Below, piece after piece: positions 17,691 to 26,124 of a stretch of DNA of 64,000 nucleotides. The notes below the pieces were generated by a model. That model did not search any database. It saw only the letters and a program-made list of their open reading frames with translations, and was not told where the DNA came from. Position 1 is the first letter of the stretch, and every line of letters starts with the position of its first letter. The DNA is from an uncultured Methanolobus sp. (GTDB lineage Archaea > Halobacteriota > Methanosarcinia > Methanosarcinales > Methanosarcinaceae). The DNA is taken from NCBI RefSeq assembly GCF_963665675.1, contig NZ_OY762426.1, positions 1,240,001 to 1,304,000 of the forward strand, given 5' to 3'. A program made the position numbers and the translations under genes.

Positions 17691-18832
17691 GCTCCCACAC
17701 CTGTAAAAGAGAAAAGGTTCGTCTGTCTTTTCCCGTTGAGTTCAATAAAAGGTCTGGCACGGCTGATAACCACACCCATGCGTGAAAGTTCCTTTTCAGA
17801 ACTTACTGGTCTTGACTGAATAATTCTGTTTGCGCCCACCGGCCCGATTCCCGGCACTTTAAGCAGGTCTTCCCTGCTTGCAGTATTCACATTGATCGGG
17901 AACATATCCGGATTGCAGGATGCAAGAAGCATCTTCGGGTCCATATCCAAAAGGAAACCATTGTCATCAAGAACCATGTCAATATCACGAGCCTTCATGC
18001 CATAATCCTTCAACAAATAAGATGTCTGATACAACCGGATTTCTCTCCACATAGGAGAAGGTTCATTATTTTCAAGAGGTGTGAACGGAACCGGATCGAA
18101 ACTCATGAAATACGGTCTCCTTAACTCATATTTATCCATGAAATTCTCAACGGTTCCTATAATTTCCCTGTCAGATTCCTGAACCGCGCCCACCACGAAT
18201 TGGGTGTCATTGGCACCGATAATACGACCTTTAAACCCTTCTTGTTTTCTTTTTTTGTTGATGAGATCACGAGTCCATTGTAATCGCTGGAGTACATCAT
18301 TCTTATAGTCAAAATTCGGGCAGATCTCCGAGTAATTGATTGTACTTGTGGTCTCTGCGTTCACACCGAACTTGTTTGCACACTCAGCGATCTCCTCCAG
18401 CAAATACTTAGGCGTCCCCGGCATCACGCGAATATGTATGTAACCTGTGAATCCCTGCCCCCTCAGAAGACTTGCTACCTCCAGTTGCTTCTCAGCAGTC
18501 CTCTCAGCATCACCAATAACACCTGATGACAGGAACAAACCTTCAATTGCATTTCTGCGATAGAACGACCAGGTGATCTTTGTGATCTCTTCCGGACTTA
18601 ATGATGTCTTCACAGAATCCCTGCCGCACCTGTTAGGACAATACGTGCACTCCCCGGAACAGGCATTTGTCATCAGCGTTTTGTAAAGCTGTATGCAACG
18701 GCCATCAGGTCCGAAAGCATGACAGACAGCACTCTGGTTGCAACTATCATACTTCGTGCCTTCGGACAATACTCTCATCCTTTCCATAAGCGTCATATGG
18801 TGCTCATTAGCAGGACTTCTGTGGTTCATCAC
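17687..18832 (-). CDS. putative DNA modification/repair radical SAM protein (TIGR03916-like)
   Basis: 381 residues. The radical SAM cluster is CxxxCxxC at C58, C62 and C65 (ACSGECTYCPNRC). Further cysteines at 31, 37 and 46 upstream may hold a second site. The TIM-barrel part contains IHIRVMPGTPKYLL and AETTSTINYSEICPNFDYKNDV. The C-terminus (about 316-345) has a helix-hairpin-helix (VNTASREDLLKVPGIG), a DNA-binding element. It is the first gene of a three-gene operon with DUF4130 and a MutS-like ATPase. Confidence 0.87.
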   Translation of the reverse strand: MMNHRSPANEHHMTLMERMRVLSEGTKYDSCNQSAVCHAFGPDGRCIQLYKTLMTNACSGECTYCPNRCGRDSVKTSLSPEEITKITWSFYRRNAIEGLFLSSGVIGDAERTAEKQLEVASLLRGQGFTGYIHIRVMPGTPKYLLEEIAECANKFGVNAETTSTINYSEICPNFDYKNDVLQRLQWTRDLINKKRKQEGFKGRIIGANDTQFVVGAVQESDREIIGTVENFMDKYELRRPYFMSFDPVPFTPLENNEPSPMWREIRLYQTSYLLKDYGMKARDIDMVLDDNGFLLDMDPKMLLASCNPDMFPINVNTASREDLLKVPGIGPVGANRIIQSRPVSSEKELSRMGVVISRARPFIELNGKRQTNLFSFTGVGA

Positions 18833-18996
18833 TGGAAACTATGGCGGTTATGAATATAAGCGACTGGTAAGTGGAGTGAAAGTATTCATAAAAACGAAAT
18901 AGCCGGAATCTGAAAAGGATGAACGAAAAAACATGATCAGAAAAAGAAGATAAAGAAAATAATTGGAAAAGCGAAATCCGCCCTTCAAAAATAAGA

Positions 18997-19551
18997 TCAC
19001 TCCTCTGCGATCTTGACTTTCACTTTCAGAATACTGATAGGTTCCAGCTTTTTCCACATAACAGTAGAATCTTTGTCAAACAGGAATTCATTGACATTCT
19101 TGTCGGAGAAAACCCCGTCCACTTCATAGACAAAGAAACCTTCCTCACCATTAGTGGAAACAATATTGTCCTGACCGTGAACATCTTTCACTTCAACAAC
19201 CGCTGCCTTCTTAAGTGCTTGCAGCAGTGTGGCCCCTTTTTCAACTTCAACAGTTCTGGAAGGTGCAAATATGTCGAGCGCGTGGAAAATGTTCTTGTTA
19301 TTAAGCTGCAGAACATGAGTCTTTCCATATACTTTACGCTGTATAAGTTCAGCGGCTTCAAGTATGTTTGCGTGTTTTGCAGCAACCGGCACAGAGATAT
19401 CAAGTTCTCTTGCAAGTTCTGATATGTGCATTTCACCCTCAGTCAGCCTTTGAAGCATCCTGAGTCTGGTTTCACTTCCAAGAGCGCTAAACAGTTTAAG
19501 ACGGTCACTGTGCTCTGGGTTCTCGGAATTATTGTTATCGAGAGTACTCAT
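18997..19551 (-). CDS. ArsR-type regulator with a DUF4430-like C-terminal domain
   Basis: About 184 residues from ATG 19551. A longer frame begins at 19611, but a TATA-like TATATATGG at about 19575-19585 falls inside that extension, so the later start is preferred. The N-terminal half is a winged helix (LKLFSALGSETRLRMLQRL, ISELARELDISVPVAAKHANIL). The C-terminal half (GATLLQALKKA ... GFFVYEVDGVFSDKNVN ... STVMWKKLEPI) resembles the beta-grasp DUF4430 domain, usually a ligand-binding module. Target unknown. Confidence 0.7.
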   Translation of the reverse strand: MSTLDNNNSENPEHSDRLKLFSALGSETRLRMLQRLTEGEMHISELARELDISVPVAAKHANILEAAELIQRKVYGKTHVLQLNNKNIFHALDIFAPSRTVEVEKGATLLQALKKAAVVEVKDVHGQDNIVSTNGEEGFFVYEVDGVFSDKNVNEFLFDKDSTVMWKKLEPISILKVKVKIAEE

Positions 19552-19684
19552 AATTAGAAGTAATAATCGTGTACCATATATAGTTTTCTGCCAAAACGGA
19601 TCATAAAACAAGCCACCAATCTAAAAAATAAAAAATAGAGACTAAAAATATCAATAACCAAAGAAAAAGTAATATAAATATAAT

Positions 19685-20668
19685 TTATTTGTGTAATGAT
19701 TGTATCTGTATATACAATTTCTCATCAAGAGAGCGCAAGTCAGTTGAGACAAATTCATGTGTCAGGAAATCCGGAGATACCATATCGACTATTTGCGAGC
19801 AACTCCCATTGGTAAATGGCATGTGCTGATCCATTTGACCCAGTATTTCCATGGTAGACATGAGCCGCTCGTGGAAAGGCAAAGCATCAAACCCTTTGGG
19901 AATTTCCAGACCCATAGAGTTACGCATAAACTCACCTGACAGGCTGCAATGGAAATGCATGCCCTCTATTCTTTTAATGAATTTTTCCGAATGCCCGGAA
20001 AGAAGATCAAGCACAACATTGATGGAACAACTCTCATCCTCACACTTCATGGTAGCATTCATCAGATGACCCGTATCAAGAACAAAAGCCCAGTTATCAA
20101 AATCAAGCAATGAAGCAAAGTATTCAACATTCTTTGAGTCAAGGAATGTAAGTCCCGGCCACCACAGGTTCTCAAAAAACAGCCGAACCGGAGGTTCACC
20201 ATCAGGATAAACAGACACAGCCTCATTCAGGAACTCTGCGGTTGTATCAAGGACATCATAGTCCGTACAGTCAAAACAACGTGTGTAGACCTGCTCCAGT
20301 TCAGCATAGGACACATGAAAAACCGCATATTCAGCCTGCAAAGTGTGCGCATTATCCAGAGCCTGTCTGAAAGTGTCAATAACCTCACCACGGCTGGCTC
20401 CTCCAAAAACATAGGTCCTCTCAAACACCTCCATATCCTGAGTAAACACAGAAGAGTCAACCCATGCCCGGTGTCTTCCCATCCAGTATGGCAGGTGAAC
20501 CCCCACAACCAGATCCTTTGGCACATCATCCGGCAGGGGAGAGGAATCTACAAAAAGTTCCAGACCATCAAGATCATGCCGCACAAGGAAATTTCTTATC
20601 TTATCCCAATCCGAGTCAAACATGTCCATATCATTTTCATACAGAGAAAAATTCATCAGTTCTTTCAT
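19685..20668 (-). CDS. TIM-barrel protein, sugar-phosphate isomerase/AP endonuclease-like fold
   Basis: 327 residues. Segments such as DGLELFVDSSPLP, VVGVHLPYWMGRH, AVFHVSYAELEQVY, VRLFFENLWWPGLTFLD, WAFVLDTGHLMNAT and IEGMHFHCSLSGEF place His, Glu and Asp ligands at the barrel strand ends, as in the xylose isomerase-like TIM-barrel superfamily. The substrate is not known. It follows cbiZ by 15 bp on the same strand, so the two are probably one transcript; a role in cobamide or corrinoid salvage is an inference from that context only. Confidence 0.7.
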   Translation of the reverse strand: MKELMNFSLYENDMDMFDSDWDKIRNFLVRHDLDGLELFVDSSPLPDDVPKDLVVGVHLPYWMGRHRAWVDSSVFTQDMEVFERTYVFGGASRGEVIDTFRQALDNAHTLQAEYAVFHVSYAELEQVYTRCFDCTDYDVLDTTAEFLNEAVSVYPDGEPPVRLFFENLWWPGLTFLDSKNVEYFASLLDFDNWAFVLDTGHLMNATMKCEDESCSINVVLDLLSGHSEKFIKRIEGMHFHCSLSGEFMRNSMGLEIPKGFDALPFHERLMSTMEILGQMDQHMPFTNGSCSQIVDMVSPDFLTHEFVSTDLRSLDEKLYIQIQSLHK

Positions 20669-20683
20669 AATTCACACCTGCAG

Positions 20684-21880
20684 CTAATCTTTTTCCTGCT
20701 CACACAAACCAGTGTGCTCACAATTCTTTGCCATCCACGCAGTTACACGAACCCAGTTGTCTATAACAGAATCCTTTTCATCAGTCAATTCATTGAACGG
20801 TATATTGTCATCAATTCCCAGTACCGCTGGAAGACCTTTCATTACCGAAATCGCAATTTTTCTCCCGGCTGTTTCAGGAACAAGTTCCCACGAGATCTCA
20901 TCAACAATATGCAATACCGAAGCAGTTGCACTCACAAGCACCGGATTCTTTCCCATCTCCCTCAGCACTTTTAAGAAAGCTGCCTTGCGATTTGCACCGT
21001 TCAGACCTGATGCAACTTTCCAGTAATCCACCTCAGTTATCCCAAACCGCTCAAGCCTCACAAGCATATCCCTCTGTGATAAGGCAGACAGGTCAGATTG
21101 CATCTCAAGCGCCTTGTGACTACATTCGATGACAACCTTACCAATAAGTTCACCAAGCTTTGAATGCTGGCCCGCATCCGTTAGGGTAAGAGAACTTGTG
21201 CCGTCACAGACCACTGCTATCATATCGGTCCCCGAACCGGTAGCAATTCCGGCAGAATATTTGCTTGGAGCCATCAGTTGCTGCAGGGCGGCAGCCTTTG
21301 CTTCACTTGCCGTGATTATGACCCTTGCCATAGCATAATCAGGCAAATCAGCACCTATTATAAGAATCATATTTATGGTCCCCTGAATGAACTGGTGAGA
21401 GCCATCTTCCTGATAATAGGAAGCAGGATCGCCTGCCCTCCCTCCGTTAACTTCAATGCCGGCAGTCATAACAGCAGTTACCTCCACTCCACGGAAGGAC
21501 TTTGTGACTATGGCAACATTATCCATGTTAGCAGCAGTCAGAAGCCCTGAAGAAGTATTCGGGTCAACACCAAGTCTTTCTGCTATAATACGCAGGTAAG
21601 CAGGAACCGTTCCTCCTTCCAGTTCTTTAGGTGCATGTTTTCCTTTTGGGATCGTGTGGTTGAAAATTGCTCTTACGTCTTCACGATATCCACCATTCAG
21701 CCACGAAGTTGTGAGTGTCTTCCGCCCTTCCGGCAAGCTCACAAGAATGGAATCACTGTGTCTGTAAATTTTCTCATTGCCCGTGGTCTCAAACAGGAGA
21801 AAAGCTTTTCCTTCTTTGCCACTGCTGGCTTTTGCAGAACCGGTGTCTGCGTCAGCCCCATTTGTAAATCCGGACTTCAT
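20684..21880 (-). CDS. cbiZ: adenosylcobinamide amidohydrolase
   Basis: About 398 residues from ATG 21880, which has GGGGAG 8 bp upstream; an ATG 66 bp earlier lacks a ribosome-binding site. CbiZ removes the aminopropanol side chain from adenosylcobinamide to give adenosylcobyric acid, letting archaea salvage exogenous corrinoids. Signature blocks are AANMDNVAIVTKSFRGVEV, TAGIEVNGGRAGDPASY, NMILIIGADLPDYAMARVIITASEAKAAAL and GIATGSGTDMIAV. It carries a C-terminal extension (about 140 residues after LSALSQRDMLVRLERFGI) beyond the core domain. B12 supply is central for methanogens' corrinoid methyltransferases. Confidence 0.88.
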   Translation of the reverse strand: MKSGFTNGADADTGSAKASSGKEGKAFLLFETTGNEKIYRHSDSILVSLPEGRKTLTTSWLNGGYREDVRAIFNHTIPKGKHAPKELEGGTVPAYLRIIAERLGVDPNTSSGLLTAANMDNVAIVTKSFRGVEVTAVMTAGIEVNGGRAGDPASYYQEDGSHQFIQGTINMILIIGADLPDYAMARVIITASEAKAAALQQLMAPSKYSAGIATGSGTDMIAVVCDGTSSLTLTDAGQHSKLGELIGKVVIECSHKALEMQSDLSALSQRDMLVRLERFGITEVDYWKVASGLNGANRKAAFLKVLREMGKNPVLVSATASVLHIVDEISWELVPETAGRKIAISVMKGLPAVLGIDDNIPFNELTDEKDSVIDNWVRVTAWMAKNCEHTGLCEQEKD

Positions 21881-22098
21881 GGAATAATCTCCCCATAATA
21901 CTATAAAATCAACAGCAGATAAAATGTGACGATACACCTGTGACACCTTTCACAAAGAAAAAGACATCAACAATCGTGAATACATATGATCTGCCCTGTG
22001 ACTAAATCCGGTTACACGGAGGATCTGGTAGCACAGGACATTAATGAATATATCACTGAGTGTTTTAAATACCTTTTCAAATGTGATTGAGCCACATT

Positions 22099-23553
22099 TC
22101 ATGGGTCCATCTCCACAGGTTCAGGGACTGCAGAAGGAATATTTCTGCGTCCTGACTTCAGCAACTTTGAAACATAAAACCTTGCCCAGATAAATATGAA
22201 TGCAGAACCCATCATATTGCCTACAACCATTCCCCACCATATACCTACAAGTCCCTCGCTCAGATTAAAAGCAAAGATAATCGCAAACAGAGGCACGAAT
22301 ATTAAAGCACGTAGAATTGTTGCGAACAGGGCGTTCATTCCTTTTCCAACCCCCTGGAAAAGAGCAGAAGAAAGCATACCAAGTGACACGAGGGGGTAGA
22401 ATATACAGATGATACGGAGGAACGTAATAAGATCACCTGTGATGTGTGAAGCGCTTTCTGAAAGTGTGAAAACATGAGCAATCCAGGGAGCAAAGACAAA
22501 GGTGAGAACTGCTATTACAGTTTCCACAAGCAACCCCATCTTCACAGAGTAAAGGTGTGTGAAGGAGAGATTCTCATAAGACTCTTCACCGTACGAGAAT
22601 CCGGACATTGTTACAACTGCCATTGAAACACCTATCAAGGGAGCTATTGCAATTGTAACCACTCGCCACCCAACAGTATAAACAGCCACTCCATCGGTAT
22701 TGCTTGCAGCTATGATTATTACATTCATTACAAGCATCATGAGCGCCATGGAAGTCTGCTGGACTGAAGCAGGAATACCTACCCTGAAAATGTCCCTGAG
22801 TATATCCTTTTCGAAACTAAAATCATTGAAATCAAAGGAAATATAGGTATCCTTCTTAAAGAACAACCAGCTTGCCATCATAATGGCGGTGACGCCCATG
22901 GAGATCACGGTGGCCCATGCAGCACCTGAAACACCCATATCGAGCTGGTAAATAAAAATCGGATCAAGAATAATATTCAGTACAGAACCAAATATCATGG
23001 CATTCATTGCCCTCTTAGTATCGCCTTCACTTCTCAGTATGGCATTTGCAACATTGGTGAAGAATAGCAGGATGCTGCCCCCGAAAATAATCCGACCGTA
23101 AGATGTCGCCATTGCTGTTGTTTTACCTGCGCCTATGAATACAAATATCTGCTCTGAAAAAGTGAAAAGAGTTACTGTGAAAATGACAGACATTAAGAGC
23201 ATCAGGATCATGGTGTGAACTGCAACATTGTCCGCACCTTTCTTATCCCGCGAACCAAATCGCCGGGATATTGCAGAACCGGCACCCACACCCAGACCGT
23301 TTGACAATGCAATTATAGCAAAGAAGAACGGGAATACAAAACCGATGGCTGCAAGAGCATCCGCTCCAAGTCCTGATACCCAGAAAGTATCCACCAGATT
23401 GTAAAGTGTCTGTATCGACATCCCAAGCATCATTGGCAATGCCAGTTTCAGTATGGCTTTTTTAGGGTCACCCAGCATAGCCTTCATGCCTGAAGTTGTT
23501 TTGCCAAGCCCTACTTTTGGCTCAGGAAGATCACCAAAGTAATCATCAGTCAT
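22099..23553 (-). CDS. MATE family multidrug/Na+ efflux transporter
   Basis: 484 residues, about twelve membrane helices in two homologous MatE halves (first: LALPMMLGMSIQTLYNLVDTFWVSGLG; second: RVGIPASVQQTSMALMMLVMNVIII). It exports organic cations or drugs using a cation gradient. Its start overlaps the end of the marR-type gene by 8 bp, so it is co-expressed with its probable repressor. Confidence 0.9.
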   Translation of the reverse strand: MTDDYFGDLPEPKVGLGKTTSGMKAMLGDPKKAILKLALPMMLGMSIQTLYNLVDTFWVSGLGADALAAIGFVFPFFFAIIALSNGLGVGAGSAISRRFGSRDKKGADNVAVHTMILMLLMSVIFTVTLFTFSEQIFVFIGAGKTTAMATSYGRIIFGGSILLFFTNVANAILRSEGDTKRAMNAMIFGSVLNIILDPIFIYQLDMGVSGAAWATVISMGVTAIMMASWLFFKKDTYISFDFNDFSFEKDILRDIFRVGIPASVQQTSMALMMLVMNVIIIAASNTDGVAVYTVGWRVVTIAIAPLIGVSMAVVTMSGFSYGEESYENLSFTHLYSVKMGLLVETVIAVLTFVFAPWIAHVFTLSESASHITGDLITFLRIICIFYPLVSLGMLSSALFQGVGKGMNALFATILRALIFVPLFAIIFAFNLSEGLVGIWWGMVVGNMMGSAFIFIWARFYVSKLLKSGRRNIPSAVPEPVEMDP

Positions 23554-24061
23554 TTGAAACCTTCTTTATTTCGTTTTCCGAAGCAATGTTCATGGCAGCT
23601 TTTTCCACAAGAGAGAGGAACAATGTCTTTTCCTCATCACTGAAACCACGGAGCAAAACATCATTGAGAATCTTACCAATTGCCATCAGCTTCGGACCCA
23701 TTTTACGACCTTCTTCTGTCAGGGAGACACAATAAGCACGTTTGTCGCGGGGGTCGCGATTTCTTACCACATAACCCTGGTCCTCAAGCTTGTTCAGGGA
23801 GCGTGTGATGGTTGCCCTGTCGTAGTGCAACATGTTTGCAAGTGACTCCTGGCTGACACCGTCATGGTGAAGTAAGCGCATGAAAAAAGGAAACTGTCCG
23901 CTTCCCAGGCCATATGGTTCCATTGAATTTGAAAGATAAATATTGACAGACCTGAAAAGGTGTGAGATATCACGGCCTATACATTCATTTTTACCAATAC
24001 AGCAACATGCTTTGCTATTTGAAGTGTCAGAATTTGAGTTGGAATCGGAACCTGCTGTCAT
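23546..24061 (-). CDS. MarR family regulator with cysteine-rich N-terminus
   Basis: 171 residues from ATG 24061; an earlier in-frame ATG at 24085 would place the start codon inside an operator, and 24061 has GGTG 7 bp upstream. The winged helix is LLHHDGVSQESLANMLHYDRATITRSLNKLEDQGYVVRNRD in order, with the DxRDKR wing. Residues near 20 contain CCCIGKNEC, four cysteines that could bind metal or sense redox. The gene overlaps the MATE gene by 8 bp, the usual layout for a repressor of its own efflux pump. Confidence 0.85.
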   Translation of the reverse strand: MTAGSDSNSNSDTSNSKACCCIGKNECIGRDISHLFRSVNIYLSNSMEPYGLGSGQFPFFMRLLHHDGVSQESLANMLHYDRATITRSLNKLEDQGYVVRNRDPRDKRAYCVSLTEEGRKMGPKLMAIGKILNDVLLRGFSDEEKTLFLSLVEKAAMNIASENEIKKVSND

Positions 24062-24076
24062 TAGCATCACCACATA

Positions 24077-24090
24077 GTTGCACATGCAAT
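24077..24090. promoter_or_regulatory. probable MarR operator 2
   Basis: GTTGCACATGCAAT, a near-palindrome 30 bp (about three helical turns) from the perfect site at 24107. It lies downstream of the predicted transcription start and just upstream of the ATG at 24061. Confidence 0.6.
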
Positions 24091-24106
24091 AATTGCAGAA
24101 GCAACT

Positions 24107-24120
24107 GTTGCATATGCAAC
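24107..24120. promoter_or_regulatory. probable MarR operator 1
   Basis: GTTGCATATGCAAC, a perfect 14-bp palindrome directly downstream of the TATA box (TTTTATAG on the minus strand, about 24125-24132). Binding here would block transcription initiation of the marR-MATE unit. Confidence 0.65.
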
Positions 24121-24174
24121 TAAACTATAAAAGCGTATGCTGATCGATAAACAGATACAAAAAGAGAAGAAAGA

Positions 24175-25092
24175 TCAGTCAACAAAAAGATCAACGCCCA
24201 TAAGTTCAAGGAAAATCTCTTCCAGGGATGGAACTATGGTGCGCATTTCAACTATATCCCCGCCTTTGGAAGCAACCCATTTGGTTGTCTGGTTAACCAC
24301 ATCAATATCATTTGTGATCACAATGTAACTTCCATCAACTTCTTTGACCACATCAGTAATAGTGTACTCTTTTATGCAATCAACCTTGAATTCAAGACGA
24401 TACTGGATCTTGCCATACTCTTTCCTGATCTCTTCGGCAGTGCCAAGGGTCACGAGCTTTCCCCCCTTCATAATGAGTATCCTGTCACAAAGACTTTCCA
24501 CCTGATACAGGTTATGGGCACTGAATACGATAGTCTTTCCTGAATTTTTCAAAGAACGCACATAATCCGTAATATACCTGGAAGTCATAGGATCCAGACC
24601 CGATGCGGGTTCATCGTAGATCAGAACATCAGGATCGTTGATAAGAGAGCGCGCAATTGCAACCTTACGTTTCATACCTTTTGACAGGTCACCGATCTTC
24701 TTACCATCGGGATTGAGCGCAAGATCAAAGAGAAGCTCACGTATCCTTTTCTTTGCCTGGTCTTTGGGAACACAGTATAACTCCGCAAAATACAGGAGAT
24801 AATCGTCTACTTCCATGCCTTCATAGAGAGGAGATTCTTCCGGCAGAAAACCAAGGAAAGATTTAATTTCAACGGCGTCTGTGGCAACATCCAGACCTTT
24901 CATGTGGATTGAACCGGCAGCCGGCCTGATAAGACTGCTAAGCATCTTCAGGGTAGTGGTCTTGCCTGCGCCGTTTGGCCCCACTATTCCAAATATCTGG
25001 CCTTTCTCAACTGAGAATGAAAGGTTGTCAACGGCTACAAAGTCACCATATTCTTTGCGTAGTCCTTTTACTTCGATTATTCCAGATTCCAC
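24175..25092 (-). CDS. ABC transporter ATP-binding protein (ABC-2/NatA type)
   Basis: 305 residues. Walker A GPNGAGKTT (about 38-46), Q-loop FLPEESPLYEG, signature LSKGMKRKVAIARSL, Walker B DVLIYDEPASGLDPMTS and switch His in FSAHNLYQVE are all intact. The C-terminal 80 residues form the extra domain common in exporters of the NatA/DrrA type. The two ABC-2 permeases at 26125 and 27960, on the other strand across mscS, are its likely partners. Confidence 0.9.
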   Translation of the reverse strand: MESGIIEVKGLRKEYGDFVAVDNLSFSVEKGQIFGIVGPNGAGKTTTLKMLSSLIRPAAGSIHMKGLDVATDAVEIKSFLGFLPEESPLYEGMEVDDYLLYFAELYCVPKDQAKKRIRELLFDLALNPDGKKIGDLSKGMKRKVAIARSLINDPDVLIYDEPASGLDPMTSRYITDYVRSLKNSGKTIVFSAHNLYQVESLCDRILIMKGGKLVTLGTAEEIRKEYGKIQYRLEFKVDCIKEYTITDVVKEVDGSYIVITNDIDVVNQTTKWVASKGGDIVEMRTIVPSLEEIFLELMGVDLFVD

Positions 25093-25177
25093 ACATAGAC
25101 TATGAACATTACTATATATAAATCCAATTATAAATTAAAAAAGAGCATAGTTGAATAACAACTATGCCAGCAGAATC

Positions 25178-25987
25178 TTAGACCTTGTACATATGCACAT
25201 CCATCTGTGGGAATGGAATCTCAATATCCTGTGCACCAAACTCTGAGTGAATGGCTACAGTAAGGTCATTCTTCACGCCCCAGAAGTCAGAGGTGTTAAC
25301 CCATGCACGAAGCTGTAGATTCACAGAAGAATCTGCAAGTTCTGTAGTTACAACTGCAGGTGCCGGATCAGTCAGCACACGGGAATCCTTTTTGATAACA
25401 CCCATTGCAATTTCCACGGCCTTAGGAACATCTGTAGAATAACCTACACCCACATCAACTGAAACCCTGCGTGTAGGCATACGGGTTGCATTTACAATTG
25501 GACTGCCCCAAACAAGCTTGTTAGGAAGAGTTATGAACTGGTTGTCCGGTGTGAGAAGTTCTGTTGCCATGATGCCCACCGCATGCACTGTACCTGACAT
25601 ACCATTAACTGTTACATACTCACCTTTGTCAAGTGGCCTCAGGGATGCTATCCATATACCTGCAGCCAGATTGTTCAGGGAATCCTGCATACCAAATCCA
25701 AGGACCAAACCGATAACTGCGGAAAGCCCAACCACCACTGAACTCAGATCAACTCCAAGTGAACTGATTACTGCTAAAAGCACACCAACATATAGCAACG
25801 CACGCAGGAATCTCACAAGGAATTCAATGATCAGCTCAGGAAGCTTTGTTTTTTTCAATCCGTTACGGAACATACCTGAAAGTATTCCCGCAATAACAAT
25901 TCCGGCAACAAGCACCACAAGAGCAAATACAACATTTGCCACTGTGATATCTGTGTAAGGAATTGCCTGAGATAAAATATCTGCCAT
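25178..25987 (-). CDS. small-conductance mechanosensitive channel (MscS family)
   Basis: 269 residues. Three N-terminal membrane helices, the third being the glycine/alanine-rich pore helix (VVVGLSAVIGLVLGFGMQDSLNNLAAG), then the beta domain (GEYVTVNGMSGTVHAVGIMATELLTPDNQFITLPN) and a C-terminal alpha/beta domain. It releases solutes upon hypo-osmotic shock. It lies between the ABC ATPase and the divergent permease genes. Confidence 0.92.
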   Translation of the reverse strand: MADILSQAIPYTDITVANVVFALVVLVAGIVIAGILSGMFRNGLKKTKLPELIIEFLVRFLRALLYVGVLLAVISSLGVDLSSVVVGLSAVIGLVLGFGMQDSLNNLAAGIWIASLRPLDKGEYVTVNGMSGTVHAVGIMATELLTPDNQFITLPNKLVWGSPIVNATRMPTRRVSVDVGVGYSTDVPKAVEIAMGVIKKDSRVLTDPAPAVVTTELADSSVNLQLRAWVNTSDFWGVKNDLTVAIHSEFGAQDIEIPFPQMDVHMYKV

Positions 25988-26124
25988 CTATCACAACTCC
26001 ACATAATTAATAAAGATTTATCGTTAAATAGTGGATGCTTAGATACATAACTCTTTTCAATTTATATATATATTGCATATTTATGAAATAGATATTAATA
26101 TAATAGAGTACTAATAAAATATGA

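Noticed and set aside
21881..22098. Cobalamin riboswitch upstream of cbiZ
   Set aside because: No conserved B12-box-like element is visible, and such riboswitches are not expected in methanogens.
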